From assembly GCF_014673495.1 (NCBI RefSeq), contig NZ_CP051006.1, positions 7,439,001 to 7,503,000 of the forward strand: 64,000 nt of DNA. The letters run 5' to 3'. Below are positions 42,800 through 50,786 of this stretch, piece by piece. This DNA comes from Streptomyces griseofuscus (GTDB lineage Bacteria; Actinomycetota; Actinomycetes; Streptomycetales; Streptomycetaceae). The notes under the pieces were generated by a model. The model worked only from the letters and a program-made list of their open reading frames with translations, did no database searches and was not told where the DNA came from. How positions within the stretch are numbered: position 1 is the first letter of the stretch; every line of letters starts with the position of its first letter. The position numbers and the translations under genes were made by a program.

Positions 42800-44068
42800 G
42801 TGAGCGGCGAGAACTCTTCGGCGGACGACGTGCAGCGAGTGTGGGACGTCGTCGTGGTGGGCGCGGGACCCGCGGGGGCCTCGGCCGCCTATGCGGCGGC
42901 GGTCGCGGGGCGCCGCGTCCTGTTGCTGGAGAAAGCCGAGTTGCCCCGGTACAAAACCTGTGGCGGCGGCATCATCGGCCCTTCGCGCGACTCCCTGCCG
43001 CCGGGCTTCGAACTGCCCCTGCGGGACCGGGTGCACGCGGTCACCTTCTCCAACAACGGGCGCTTCACCCGCACCCGCCGTTCCCGGCAGATGCTGTTCG
43101 GGCTGATCAACCGGCCCGAGTTCGACCAGCAGCTGGTCGAGCACGCGCAGAAGGCGGGCGCCGAACTGCGTACGGGCGTCACCGTGCAGCGCGTCGAGCA
43201 GCACGGCTCGGCGGTCCCCGACCGGCGCACGGTCGCCGTCGTCCTCCAGGGCGGCGAGACGGTCCTGGCCCGCGCGGTCGTCGGCGCGGACGGCAGCGCC
43301 AGCCGGATAGGCGCCCATGTGGGCGTGAAGATGGCCCAGGTGGACCTCGGTCTCGAAGCGGAGATCCCGGTCCCCGAGTCGGTCGCCGAGGACTGGAAGG
43401 GCCGGGTGCTCATCGACTGGGGCCCCATGCCCGGCAGTTACGGCTGGGTGTTCCCCAAGGGCGACACGCTGACGGTCGGGGTGATCTCCGCCCGCGGTCA
43501 GGGCGCGGCCACCAAGCGCTATCTGGAGGACTTCGTGGCCCGGCTGGGCCTCGCCGGCTTCGAACCGGCCGTCTCCTCCGGCCATCTGACCCGCTGCCGG
43601 GCCGACGACTCGCCGCTCTCCCGCGGCCGGGTCCTGGTCTGCGGCGACGCGGCCGGACTCCTGGAGCCCTGGACCCGTGAGGGCATCTCCTTCGCGCTGC
43701 GCTCGGGCCGGCTGGCCGGCGAGTGGGCGGTGCGCATAGCGGAGGCGCACGACGCCGTCGACACCCGCCGTCAGGCCCTGAACTACGCCTTCGCCGTCAA
43801 GGCGGGGCTCGGTGTCGAGATGAGCGTCGGCCGGCGCCTGCTCGCGGCGTTCGAGCGGCGCCCCGGCCTCTTCCACGCCGCCCTCACCGGCTTCCGCCCG
43901 GCCTGGAACGCGTTCCGCAACATCACCCGGGGCGCCACCTCCCTCGGTGAGCTGGTCCGTTCCCACCCGCTCGCCCAGCGCGCCCTGACCGTGCTGGACC
44001 CGGGCCCGGCGCAGGCGGGGGACACCGAGGAGCCCGCCGAGCCGGAGGAGGAGCCCGTCACTTCGTGA
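42800..44068 (+). CDS. geranylgeranyl reductase family flavoprotein
   Basis: A 422-residue FAD-dependent reductase. WDVVVVGAGPAGASAAYAAAV binds FAD; PRYKTCGGGIIGPS, VGADGSASRIGAHVGV and RVLVCGDAAGLLEPWTREGISFA follow in the family order. The group reduces isoprenoid chains, for example of menaquinone or membrane lipids, using NADPH or ferredoxin. Residues 395-422 are an acidic tail. GTG 42800 is the likely start. Its 3' end overlaps the convergent deazaflavin-dependent gene by 11 bases. Confidence 0.9.
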   Translation: MSGENSSADDVQRVWDVVVVGAGPAGASAAYAAAVAGRRVLLLEKAELPRYKTCGGGIIGPSRDSLPPGFELPLRDRVHAVTFSNNGRFTRTRRSRQMLFGLINRPEFDQQLVEHAQKAGAELRTGVTVQRVEQHGSAVPDRRTVAVVLQGGETVLARAVVGADGSASRIGAHVGVKMAQVDLGLEAEIPVPESVAEDWKGRVLIDWGPMPGSYGWVFPKGDTLTVGVISARGQGAATKRYLEDFVARLGLAGFEPAVSSGHLTRCRADDSPLSRGRVLVCGDAAGLLEPWTREGISFALRSGRLAGEWAVRIAEAHDAVDTRRQALNYAFAVKAGLGVEMSVGRRLLAAFERRPGLFHAALTGFRPAWNAFRNITRGATSLGELVRSHPLAQRALTVLDPGPAQAGDTEEPAEPEEEPVTS

Positions 44069-44513
44069 CGGTGATCCGGAAGACGGGGTGGTCACCGGCG
44101 CAGGCGATGATCTCCTCGTCGGTGGAGGCGGCGGTCACCCCGGCGAAGTACTGGTTGACCTCCCAGCCCCACTTCTCCAGATAGGTCCGCAGGACGGGGA
44201 GCTTCTCGGCGTCGGGAAGCTCCACCGCGGTGAAGGTGCGCACCTTGCGTCCGACGCGCAGCTCACCGCCGTTCGCGGCACGCATATTGCGCACCCACTG
44301 CGAGTGGCCGCGCGCCGAGACCAGGTACTGCCCGCCCTCGTGGGTGTGCGGGTTGACCGGGACGCGCTGCATCGCACCGCTCTTGCGCCCCTTCACGGAC
44401 AGCTCGGCGGTGCCCGCGAGGCTGACCCCGTGCCGGGCGAGCCAGCCGATCACGCTGTTCAGCCGCACATTCAGCGGGCTGCCCTTGAGGTAGTACGGCG
44501 CGGACGACGACAT
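44058..44513 (-). CDS. nitroreductase family deazaflavin-dependent oxidoreductase
   Basis: A 151-residue split-beta-barrel protein of the Ddn type: LARHGVSLAGTAELSVKGRKSGAMQRVPVN, the F420 or FMN binding block YLVSARGHSQWVRNMRAA, and the ending DHPVFRIT. These use F420H2 in actinobacteria to reduce quinones and nitro compounds. ATG 44513 has AGGAG six bases upstream. A TetR regulator lies in the opposite direction with repeated AGAGC operators between, so this gene is its likely target. Confidence 0.92.
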   Translation of the reverse strand: MSSSAPYYLKGSPLNVRLNSVIGWLARHGVSLAGTAELSVKGRKSGAMQRVPVNPHTHEGGQYLVSARGHSQWVRNMRAANGGELRVGRKVRTFTAVELPDAEKLPVLRTYLEKWGWEVNQYFAGVTAASTDEEIIACAGDHPVFRITVTK

Positions 44514-44532
44514 GGTGGACTCCTGTGATTCG

Positions 44533-44547
44533 GAGAGCGGTGCTCTC
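44533..44547. promoter_or_regulatory. operator half-array, GAGAGCGGTGCTCTC
   Basis: GAGAGCGGTGCTCTC is an imperfect palindrome 20 bases upstream of the deazaflavin-dependent oxidoreductase start. It shares the AGAGC/GCTCT core with the perfect site at 44586-44600 and with a looser ACCGCTCTC at 44611-44619. Confidence 0.65.
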
Positions 44548-44585
44548 GCTTGACACCAGCATGAGGGAGACAGGTGCTCTAAAGC

Positions 44586-44600
44586 AAGAGCAGTGCTCTT
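44586..44600. promoter_or_regulatory. TetR operator, perfect 15-base palindrome
   Basis: AAGAGCAGTGCTCTT is symmetric around its centre. It lies 41 bases upstream of the TetR start and 73 bases upstream of the divergent gene, in the only A/T-rich patch nearby. Confidence 0.8.
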
Positions 44601-44640
44601 TTTTGTGTGCACCGCTCTCATGCATGGCAGAATGAGGGCC

Positions 44641-45327
44641 ATGACCACCGCACAGGGAGCCCGCGAACGGGCCAGGAACGAGGTAACCGCGGCCATCAAG
44701 GAAGCGGCCCGCCGGCAACTGGCGGCCGAGGGCGCGGCCAAGCTCTCCCTGCGGGCCGTCGCCCGCGAGCTGGGCATGGTCTCCTCCGCCCTCTACCGCT
44801 ACTTCCCCAGCCGCGACGAGCTGTTGACGGCTCTGATCATCGACGCGTACGACGCCCTGGGCGCGGCCGCGGAGAAGGCCCGGCATGCCGCGGGTGAGGC
44901 CGCGCCCGTGGACTGCTTCATCGCGGTGTGCGAGGCGGTACGGACCTGGGCGCTCACCCATCCGCACGAGTACGCGCTGATCTACGGCTCGCCCGTGCCC
45001 GGCTACGCCGCCCCCGAGACCACCGTCCCGGCCGCCGCCCGCACCGGCGTGGTCCTCATCGGCGTCTTCCGTGACGCCCGGCAGGGCCCCGGTCTCGACG
45101 AACTGCCGCTGTCCGCCGAACTGCGTCCCGAGGCCGCGCGGTTGGCCGCCGAGATCGCCCCCGACCTGCCCCCGGAGGTGGCCGCCGCGATGGTCGCTGC
45201 CTGGGCGCAGCTGTTCGGGCTGGTGAGCTTCGAGCTGTTCGGTCAGTTCAACAACGTGATCGAGGACCGGGAGCGGTTCTTCCGGCACGCGGTGACGGGG
45301 CTGGCGCGCGGGGCCGGGCTGCGGTAG
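44641..45327 (+). CDS. TetR/AcrR family transcriptional regulator
   Basis: A 228-residue TetR protein. Helix-turn-helix at 20-65: LAAEGAAKLSLRAVARELGMVSSALYRYF, then the C-terminal TetR_C domain with WALTHPHEYALIYGSPVPGY, a pattern of the WHG-domain subgroup. ATG 44641 is preferred to an upstream in-frame codon in the operator region. It probably represses itself and the divergent deazaflavin-dependent reductase through the AGAGC palindromes. Confidence 0.93.
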   Translation: MTTAQGARERARNEVTAAIKEAARRQLAAEGAAKLSLRAVARELGMVSSALYRYFPSRDELLTALIIDAYDALGAAAEKARHAAGEAAPVDCFIAVCEAVRTWALTHPHEYALIYGSPVPGYAAPETTVPAAARTGVVLIGVFRDARQGPGLDELPLSAELRPEAARLAAEIAPDLPPEVAAAMVAAWAQLFGLVSFELFGQFNNVIEDRERFFRHAVTGLARGAGLR

Positions 45328-45388
45328 CCGCCCGGGTGGCCGACCGCCGACTTTCTTTACCCGCCCATGGGACTGCTACGGTGCGTCG

Positions 45389-45787
45389 ATGACGTCGACG
45401 ACGGACGAGCGGGCACTCGTGGCGCAGTGGCGGGGCATCCTGGCCCTGCATGCCCGCACCCAGTGTGAACTGGACCGGACCCTGGGCACCCACGGCCTGT
45501 GCGCCAGCGACTTCGAGGTCCTGGACCTGCTGGCCGAGCGCCGGGGCCCGCACGGCTGTGCCTACCGCATCCAGGAGATCTCCGAGCGCGTCCATCTCAC
45601 CCAGAGCGCGCTCTCCCGGCTCATCGGCCGCCTGGAGAGGGAGGGCCTGGTCGAGCGGGGTGCCTGCGCGGAGGACCGCCGGGGCGTCCGGGTGGCCCTC
45701 ACCCCGAAGGGCCGCGCGCTGCACACAGAGGTACGGCCGGAGCAACGCGCGGTACTGGCCCGGATGTTGACCGAAGAGACGGACTGA
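45389..45787 (+). CDS. MarR family transcriptional regulator
   Basis: A 132-residue MarR protein without extensions. The winged helix contains LCASDFEVLDLLAERRG, ISERVHLTQSALSRLIGRLE and the wing VERGACAEDRRGVRVALT. Cys residues at about 26, 38 and 52 could support redox sensing, which is inferred. ATG 45389 follows the TetR gene by 61 bases on the same strand; the target is unknown. Confidence 0.92.
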   Translation: MTSTTDERALVAQWRGILALHARTQCELDRTLGTHGLCASDFEVLDLLAERRGPHGCAYRIQEISERVHLTQSALSRLIGRLEREGLVERGACAEDRRGVRVALTPKGRALHTEVRPEQRAVLARMLTEETD

Positions 45788-45808
45788 TTCCTTGGTCCTG
45801 ACATGGCG

Positions 45809-46552
45809 TCAGATACCCGAGGTCTCCTGCCACAGGTCGGCGAGGGAACGGTCACCGGAGACCCCCGGGACGGGCGCGCGGTTCCACAGGGCCAGATACA
45901 ACTGGTCCGCCGGACCGAAGAGTTCGGCATCGGCCTCCCCGTCCGCCTGACGCGACGTCATCGGTGGTCCGTCCGGGCCGAGCCGTACGGTCCATATGGC
46001 GTCCGGCCCCGCGTCCGCCGCCCGTACCCGCAGCGCCCTCGGCTCCGTCGTACGCACCCGGCTCCTGGACCGCCCGTGGAAGCCGCGCAGCAACTCGTCG
46101 ATGCCGTCGGCCGCGAGGTCCGCGGCGATCGGGGAGGGTGCCCCACTCCGGGCGGCCTCGGCGTCGTACCGGTGCACGGTCGTCTCGTGCGCCTGCCGCC
46201 GTGTCCAGAACTCCAGGGGCGAGAGGCCGGGCAGCGCGAGGAAGGTCCAGCACTCCAGGTCGGCGGGTGCGGCGGACAGGGTGTCGACCAGCAGCCGGTG
46301 GCTGTCCCGGTACCAGGCCACCAGCTCGGCGCCGGCGAGGTCCGGCTCCTCGCCGATCGGCCGGGGCTCGGTGTGCCCCTCGGCGACGAAGCCCGCGGCC
46401 CACCGGTGGACCGTGCCGATGTGCCGCAGCAGGTCCCGCACCCGCCACTCGGGGCAGGTCGGCACCGTGGCGTCGGTGCCGGCCCGTTCGGCGGCCGCGG
46501 CGAGCGACTGGCCCTCGCGATCGAGGGCATGGAGGAAATCAGGGGTCTGCAT
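45809..46552 (-). CDS. maleylpyruvate isomerase family mycothiol-dependent enzyme
   Basis: A 247-residue MDMPI-family protein. Residues 1-140 are the DinB-like metal domain: CPEWRVRDLLRHIGTVHRWAAGFV and FWTRRQAHETTVHRYDAEAA hold the His ligands. Residues 165-247 are the C-terminal SCP2-like domain ending WNRAPVPGVSGDRSLADLW. Mycothiol-dependent detoxification or isomerisation is the family role. ATG 46552 is the start. It is convergent with the MarR gene and lies 42 bases downstream of trpS. Confidence 0.9.
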   Translation of the reverse strand: MQTPDFLHALDREGQSLAAAAERAGTDATVPTCPEWRVRDLLRHIGTVHRWAAGFVAEGHTEPRPIGEEPDLAGAELVAWYRDSHRLLVDTLSAAPADLECWTFLALPGLSPLEFWTRRQAHETTVHRYDAEAARSGAPSPIAADLAADGIDELLRGFHGRSRSRVRTTEPRALRVRAADAGPDAIWTVRLGPDGPPMTSRQADGEADAELFGPADQLYLALWNRAPVPGVSGDRSLADLWQETSGI

Positions 46553-46594
46553 GGGGTGATCCTGCCGGAACCGCCCGCCGCGCCGCACCGGGAT

Positions 46595-47716
46595 TCAGTA
46601 GTCGCTGTTCATCGCGGCACGCACCTCGGCGAGGGTGGCGTCGGCCACGGCGTTCGCCCGCTCGTTGCCCGCGCGCAGGACGCGGCGCAGCTCGCCGCGG
46701 TCCCGGGCGTACTCGGCGCGGCGGGCCCGGATCGGGGCCAGGTACTCGTTGACCGCCTCGGTCACGGTCTTCTTCAGCGCCGCCGCGCCCGCGGAACCGA
46801 TGTCCGCGGCGGTCTCCTCGGGCGTCCGGCCCTGGCAGAGCGCGGCCAGCAGGAGCAGCGAGGAGACCTCGGGGCGGTTGGCCGGGTCGTAGGTGATGTG
46901 CCGCTCGGAGTCGGTCTTCGCGCCCTTGAGCAGCCGCGCCGTCTCATCGGCGTCGGCGGCCAGGATCACGGAGTTGCCCCGGCTCTTGCTCATCTTGGTG
47001 CCGTCGGTGCCCAGCAGCAGCGGCACCTCCGACAGCAGGGCCTCGGGCCGGGGGAAGACAGGGGTGCCGTGGCCGTAGCGGTCGTTGAAGCGGCGGGCGA
47101 TGGTCCGGGTGATCTCCAGGTGCGGCAGCTGGTCCTGGCCGACCGGGACCAGGTTGGCCTTGCAGAAGAGGATGTCGGCGGCCTGGTGCACGGGATAGGT
47201 GAACATCAGCCCGCTGACGGCGGACTGGCGGGAGTGCGCGATCTCGTCCTTGACCGTGGGGTTGCGGTTCAGCTCGGCGACGGAGACCAGGCTGAGGAAG
47301 GGCAGCATCAGCTGGTTGAGGGCGGGGACGGCGCTGTGCGTGAAGATCGTGCTGCGCTCGGGGTCCACGCCGATGGCGAGGTGGTCGAGGACCAGCTCGT
47401 CGACGTAGGACTGGAGGTCGTCCGCGACATCGCGGTCGGTCAGCACCTGATAGTCCGCGATGATCACGAACAGCTCCACGCCGAGGTTCTGGAGCCGGAC
47501 CCGGTTGTGGAGGGTGCCGAAGTAGTGGCCGAGGTGCAGTCTTCCGGTGGGCCGGTCGCCGGTCAGGATCCGGAACTTCCCCGGGTCCTCGGCGATCAGC
47601 TTCTCCAGCTCCGCGCTGCGGGCCCGTGCGGCGGAAGTGCCGAGCGCGTCGGGAGCGTCAGGGGCGTCGGGGGCGGACGGGGCCTCGGCCGGCGCGGCCT
47701 GCGGGTGGGAATTCAT
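46595..47716 (-). CDS. trpS: tryptophanyl-tRNA synthetase, attenuator-controlled
   Basis: A 373-residue TrpRS. ILTGDRPTGRLHLGHYFGTLHN contains the HIGH motif and TDGTKMSKSRGN the KMSKS motif. The GDRPTG-type active site differs from the GxQPT type of the housekeeping bacterial enzyme and fits the auxiliary, indolmycin-resistant TrpRS1 class known from Streptomyces coelicolor. Residues 1-30 are an Ala/Pro/Asp-rich extension. Upstream lies a Trp-Trp leader peptide and a T-run hairpin, so expression should rise when charged tRNA-Trp is low. ATG 47716 has GGAG close by. Confidence 0.95.
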   Translation of the reverse strand: MNSHPQAAPAEAPSAPDAPDAPDALGTSAARARSAELEKLIAEDPGKFRILTGDRPTGRLHLGHYFGTLHNRVRLQNLGVELFVIIADYQVLTDRDVADDLQSYVDELVLDHLAIGVDPERSTIFTHSAVPALNQLMLPFLSLVSVAELNRNPTVKDEIAHSRQSAVSGLMFTYPVHQAADILFCKANLVPVGQDQLPHLEITRTIARRFNDRYGHGTPVFPRPEALLSEVPLLLGTDGTKMSKSRGNSVILAADADETARLLKGAKTDSERHITYDPANRPEVSSLLLLAALCQGRTPEETAADIGSAGAAALKKTVTEAVNEYLAPIRARRAEYARDRGELRRVLRAGNERANAVADATLAEVRAAMNSDY

Positions 47717-47783
47717 CTCGGTCTCCTGGTGGTGGGTCGGGCGGGCCGTCGGGACGCCCCGCCCCCTGGTGCCAGGGACATGG

Positions 47784-47810
47784 AAAAAGGGCCGTCCATA
47801 CGAACGGCCC
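47784..47810 (-). terminator. attenuator terminator of trpS
   Basis: On the minus strand GGGCCGT, an 8-base loop and ACGGCCC form a 7-bp GC-rich stem, followed directly by five Ts (47784-47788). T-runs are uncommon at Streptomyces terminators, so this looks like a true factor-independent attenuator. It sits 26 bases after the leader stop codon and 68 before the trpS start. Confidence 0.88.
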
Positions 47811-47823
47811 GCTTCATGCCTGT

Positions 47824-47852
47824 GTGGCGGCCGCTCCTACGAGGAGCGCCAC
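47824..47852 (-). promoter_or_regulatory. leader (1:2) hairpin over the Trp codons
   Basis: On the minus strand GTGGCGCTCC pairs with GGAGCG and, after a 3-base bulge, CCAC, closing a stem whose base includes part of the two Trp codons. GCGGCC of its second arm can instead pair with GGCCGT of the terminator stem, giving the antiterminator. This is the standard attenuator geometry. Confidence 0.75.
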
Positions 47853-47878
47853 CAGCACAGACACGACGAAAGATGCAT
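47837..47878 (-). CDS. trpS leader peptide, 13 residues with Trp-Trp
   Basis: ATG 47878 opens MHLSSCLCWWRSS and a TAG stop. The two Trp codons are adjacent (47849-47854). A ribosome stalled on them for lack of Trp-tRNA would cover the first arm of the leader hairpin, free the second arm for the antiterminator and allow reading into trpS. Ribosome-mediated attenuation is documented for the auxiliary TrpRS gene of S. coelicolor; this leader fits that description. Confidence 0.88.
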   Translation of the reverse strand: MHLSSCLCWWRSS

Positions 47879-47958
47879 GGGGCAATGATAGCGGAGGCGG
47901 GCGGTGGGCGGCCCGGCATCGGTCCGGCCGCAGTCGGCGCGGCCCCCTCGGGAGGCCG

Positions 47959-49164
47959 TCAGCCGTTCAGGGCCCGGCGCGTCCCCACCCCGATCAGGGC
48001 GGCCACGGCGGCCAGCGCGGCCACACTGGTGAGCGCGGTGGACAGGGAGAACCAGTCGGCCATGAACCCGATCATGGGCGGTCCGAGGAGCATGCCGCCG
48101 TACCCGAGGGTGGAGGCGATCGCGACGCCGGACGCCCCGGCCAGCGCGCCCGCCCGCTCGATGGCGACCGGGAAGATGTTGGCGAGCCCGAGCCCGGTGA
48201 TCGCGAAGCCGGCCAGCGCCACCCAGACCGACGGCGCGAGCGAGCCGAGCAGCATGCCCGCCGCCGCGACCGCGCCTCCGGCGATCACCGTGCGGGCCCG
48301 GCCGAGGCGTCCCAGCAGCGCCGTGCCCGAGAGGCGCCCGGCGGTCATGGCGAGCGCGAAGCAGGCGTACCCGGCGGCGGCCGTCCCCGCGGACGCCGTC
48401 AGGTCCTGCTTGAGATGCAGCGCGCCCCAGTCGGCCATGGCGCCCTCGCCGTACGCGTCGCACAGCGCGACCAGCCCGAATCCCACGACGAGCCAGCGCC
48501 CGGCGACACGGGCGGCCCGGCCGGTACCGCCCGCCGCGGGCACCCGGTCGTCCACGGGCGGCACCGGGGGCTCGTGCCGCAGCAGGCTGCGCCCGGCGAC
48601 GGCCGTCACGAGCAGCCCGAGCACGGTGATCCCGAGCAGATGGCGGGTGGGGGAGAGGAACCCGGCGACCAGGCCGCCGAGACCCGCGCCGACCATTCCG
48701 CCGAGGCTGAACGCGGCATGGAAACTGGGCATGATGGGCCGTCGTACGGCGGCGACGAGATCGACGGCGGCTGCGTTGAAGGAGACATTCACGCCCCCGT
48801 ACGCGGCGCCGAAAATGAGGAGTACGGCGCCGAGCGCGGGCGCGGAGTGGGTGAGCGGGGGGAGGGCGACGCTGAGGGCGAGGACGACCATCCAGGCCAC
48901 GGTCACCGGGTGGCTGCCGTAGCGGCGGCACAGGCGTCCGGTCAGCATCATGGTCAGCACGGCCCCGGCGGACACGCCGAGCAGCGCGAGCCCGAGGGCC
49001 CCGGCGGAGGCGTGGGTCTGGTGCTTGATGTCCGGGATCCGCACCACCCAACCGGAGAATATGAAGCCGTCCAGGGCGAAGAACGCGGTGATCGCGACCC
49101 GCAGCCCGACGAGCTCCCGGCCCGGCACGACGCTGTGCGTTCGGGTTTTGTTTATTAGCGGCAC
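47959..49164 (-). CDS. MFS transporter
   Basis: A 401-residue transporter with about 12 hydrophobic helices in two halves. SGWVVRIPDIKHQT after the first helix, GGVNVSFNAAAVDL and the second-half ALCDAYGEGAMADWGALHL fit the YbjJ/fucose-permease-like group. Substrate unknown. The chosen GTG 49164 lies six bases after a TACGCT -10 box, so the mRNA is probably leaderless; the frame extends to 49200. The unusual AT-rich codons at the start (CTA ATA AAC AAA) may help initiation. Confidence 0.88.
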   Translation of the reverse strand: MPLINKTRTHSVVPGRELVGLRVAITAFFALDGFIFSGWVVRIPDIKHQTHASAGALGLALLGVSAGAVLTMMLTGRLCRRYGSHPVTVAWMVVLALSVALPPLTHSAPALGAVLLIFGAAYGGVNVSFNAAAVDLVAAVRRPIMPSFHAAFSLGGMVGAGLGGLVAGFLSPTRHLLGITVLGLLVTAVAGRSLLRHEPPVPPVDDRVPAAGGTGRAARVAGRWLVVGFGLVALCDAYGEGAMADWGALHLKQDLTASAGTAAAGYACFALAMTAGRLSGTALLGRLGRARTVIAGGAVAAAGMLLGSLAPSVWVALAGFAITGLGLANIFPVAIERAGALAGASGVAIASTLGYGGMLLGPPMIGFMADWFSLSTALTSVAALAAVAALIGVGTRRALNG

Positions 49165-49236
49165 AAACTCAGCGTAGGGGGCGGCCGAGGCGCGGAGCAA
49201 GAGGATTGTCCCGCGGCGCCTCTACCCTCGGGCCGT

Positions 49237-49671
49237 ATGAGCACAGCCATGGGCACGACCGCCGTGCCGAACTTGATCGCCAGGTATGCCGAGTTGGTGG
49301 ACAGCGGTGACTTCGCCGGGGTCGGGGAACTGTTCGCCGAGGCGGTCTTCATCGGCAGCGGCGAACCTGCCGAGGGCGCCGCGGCCGTCGAGCGCATGCT
49401 CCGGGACACCGTGATCCGCTACGAGGACGGCACGCCCCGGACGCACCATGCCGTGTCGAACCTCGCCGTCGAGGTGGACGAGGAGTCGGGGGTCGCCACC
49501 GCGCGTTCCTACGTCACGGTGTTCCAGGCCCTGCCCGAGTCGCCGTTGCAGGCCATCGCGGCTGGGCGGTACGAGGACCGTTTCGCACGCAGGGGAGGGC
49601 GGTGGGGGTTCGTGGAGCGGAGGGTGCGGATTCATCTTGTGGGGGATGTGAGGCGGCACTTGCGGGGGTAG
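49237..49671 (+). CDS. SnoaL/NTF2-like family protein
   Basis: A 144-residue protein of the NTF2-like superfamily: IARYAELVDSGDFAGVGELF forms the opening helices, AAVERMLRDTVIRYEDGTPRTHHAVSNLAVEVD and the final ERRVRIHLVGDV the cone-shaped sheet. Members are small hydrolases, isomerases or binding proteins. The active residues cannot be named with confidence, although HH at about 69-70 fits the catalytic area of the fold. ATG 49237 is 72 bases from the divergent transporter start. Confidence 0.85.
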   Translation: MSTAMGTTAVPNLIARYAELVDSGDFAGVGELFAEAVFIGSGEPAEGAAAVERMLRDTVIRYEDGTPRTHHAVSNLAVEVDEESGVATARSYVTVFQALPESPLQAIAAGRYEDRFARRGGRWGFVERRVRIHLVGDVRRHLRG

Positions 49672-49739
49672 GGGGCCCGCGGCGTGTCGTGGTCCCGCTC
49701 GCCTGGCTCGGGGCAGCCGGGTGGGGTCGGCTTCGAGAA

Positions 49740-50067
49740 TTACTGTCTTGGCGTACCAGGGCGGTAGAAACGCTGTGCAGGGCGCCAAGGCTCGGGCATG
49801 GGCGGCAGCTTGCCGAACGCGGGCAGAGGAACGCGCTCGGCGCGGGCGTTCGCGTCCCTCCCGGTCGCAGCGGCCGCAGCGGCCTGGTCCTCGGCCGCAC
49901 CGGCGGGTGTCCACCGGTGTCCGTCCCACTCCTGGATGCCGCGCGGAGCGTCCGGGTCCACGTGCGCGCCGTGCTCCGGCCGGTCGCCGAGCGGGGTGGC
50001 CCGCCACTCCCCGCGTGCCGGGCGCAGCCCGCGGCGCTCCGCCCATTCCTCAAGGGGCGTCGTCCAT
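49740..50067 (-). pseudogene. DUF6087 family protein, frameshifted at the 5' end
   Basis: From codon six on the reading frame gives EEWAERRG, DPDAPRGIQEWDGHRWTPAG, VPLPAFGKLPPMPEPWRP, which match the small Streptomyces family DUF6087. The natural start is ATG 50067, after AGGGAGGG, reading MDD; but the frame then hits TGA within six codons. The family reads MDD, one residue, then PLEEWAE, so one base too many (or two too few) lies in GACGCCCCTTGA. No other start exists in the good frame. It is a remnant next to IS debris. Confidence 0.7.
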
Positions 50068-50286
50068 CGGTCCCTCCCTCGTCGGTCACGTCCCGTGTGC
50101 CGCGCACTCAGGCGCCCGGGTACTCCACGCCGGTCACAGCGTGGCTGCCCAGCCGCCCCGCGACAGTGTCGTCTCGGCGTCGGGGCTGATGGTGACCCGC
50201 GCCCCGTGCACGGGGAGTTCGCCGTGTTCGAGCCCTGAACGCGGGCTCGGTTGCGGTGGCGCCCTGTGCGGGCTCGTGGGGTTCGG

Positions 50287-50328
50287 ACGGGGCCCTGTCG
50301 GCCGGGTGTCCGGCCGACAGGGCCCCGT
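50287..50328. terminator. perfect 19-bp hairpin beyond the IS remnant
   Basis: A 19-base arm (ACGGGGCCCTGTCGGCCGG), a GTGT loop and its exact complement form one of the strongest hairpins in the window. It lies 20 bases 3' of the transposase stop, where a terminator of the element is expected. A decayed version is visible at the same position in the second IS remnant (about 54890). Confidence 0.8.
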
Positions 50329-50347
50329 GCCGGGGAGGCCCGGCTGG

Positions 50348-50660
50348 TCAGCAGGCCAGGGCGGCGATCCCTGCCGTCCCCGCGTGCCGGAAGATCTTGC
50401 GGAGGTTGTGGCAGGCGGCCAGCAGGCGCCACTCGCCGCGGGCGCCGTCCTCGCCGCGCAGGAGGAGCTGGCGGCCGTTCTGGCAGGCCATGCTCTGTCC
50501 GAAGACGAGTTGGACGATGGCCTTGCGGCGGCTGTAGGCGTCCCGCCCGGGCTTGGTCCGCAGCTTGCGGGCCATGCGCTCCTTCAAGGTCGCGTCCTTG
50601 GGGATGCGTCCGCGGCGGGCGGGGACGCCGTGGTGGTCCCGGCGGATGAGGTTGGCGTGC
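50348..50660 (-). mobile_element. IS1182-like transposase, C-terminal remnant
   Basis: Codes KERMARKLRTKPGRDAYSRR, KAIVQLVFGQSMACQNGRQL, LLRGEDGARGEWRLLAACHNL, RKIF, which is the C-terminal end of an IS1182-type DDE transposase: the KAIVQPVFGQ block with the catalytic Glu region, here altered to KAIVQLVFGQ, and the LLRG and GEW motifs. About 100 of some 500 residues remain; the rest upstream is lost or unreadable. No terminal repeats were found for this copy. Same strand as the second remnant at 54795-55263, 4.4 kb away. Confidence 0.85.
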
Positions 50661-50786
50661 GGGCCCCGGCGATCCGCCCTGCGTACGGCATGGCGTACTT
50701 CGTCGCCGAGTTGCCTGGAAGTGGTCTATACATCCGCTCTGTGCATGGGTGAGAATGCTTCCGTCCGTGTGCCATCGGGGGGATGT

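Noticed and set aside
41362..43680. A 772-codon plus-strand frame across the M20 peptidase and into the reductase gene
   Set aside because: It is antisense to the peptidase and out of frame in the flavoprotein, with no start signal.
45803..48922. A 1039-codon open frame on the plus strand across trpS and neighbours
   Set aside because: It is antisense to three good genes. Its translation is Gly/Arg/Val-rich without domains, the usual shadow frame in high-GC DNA.
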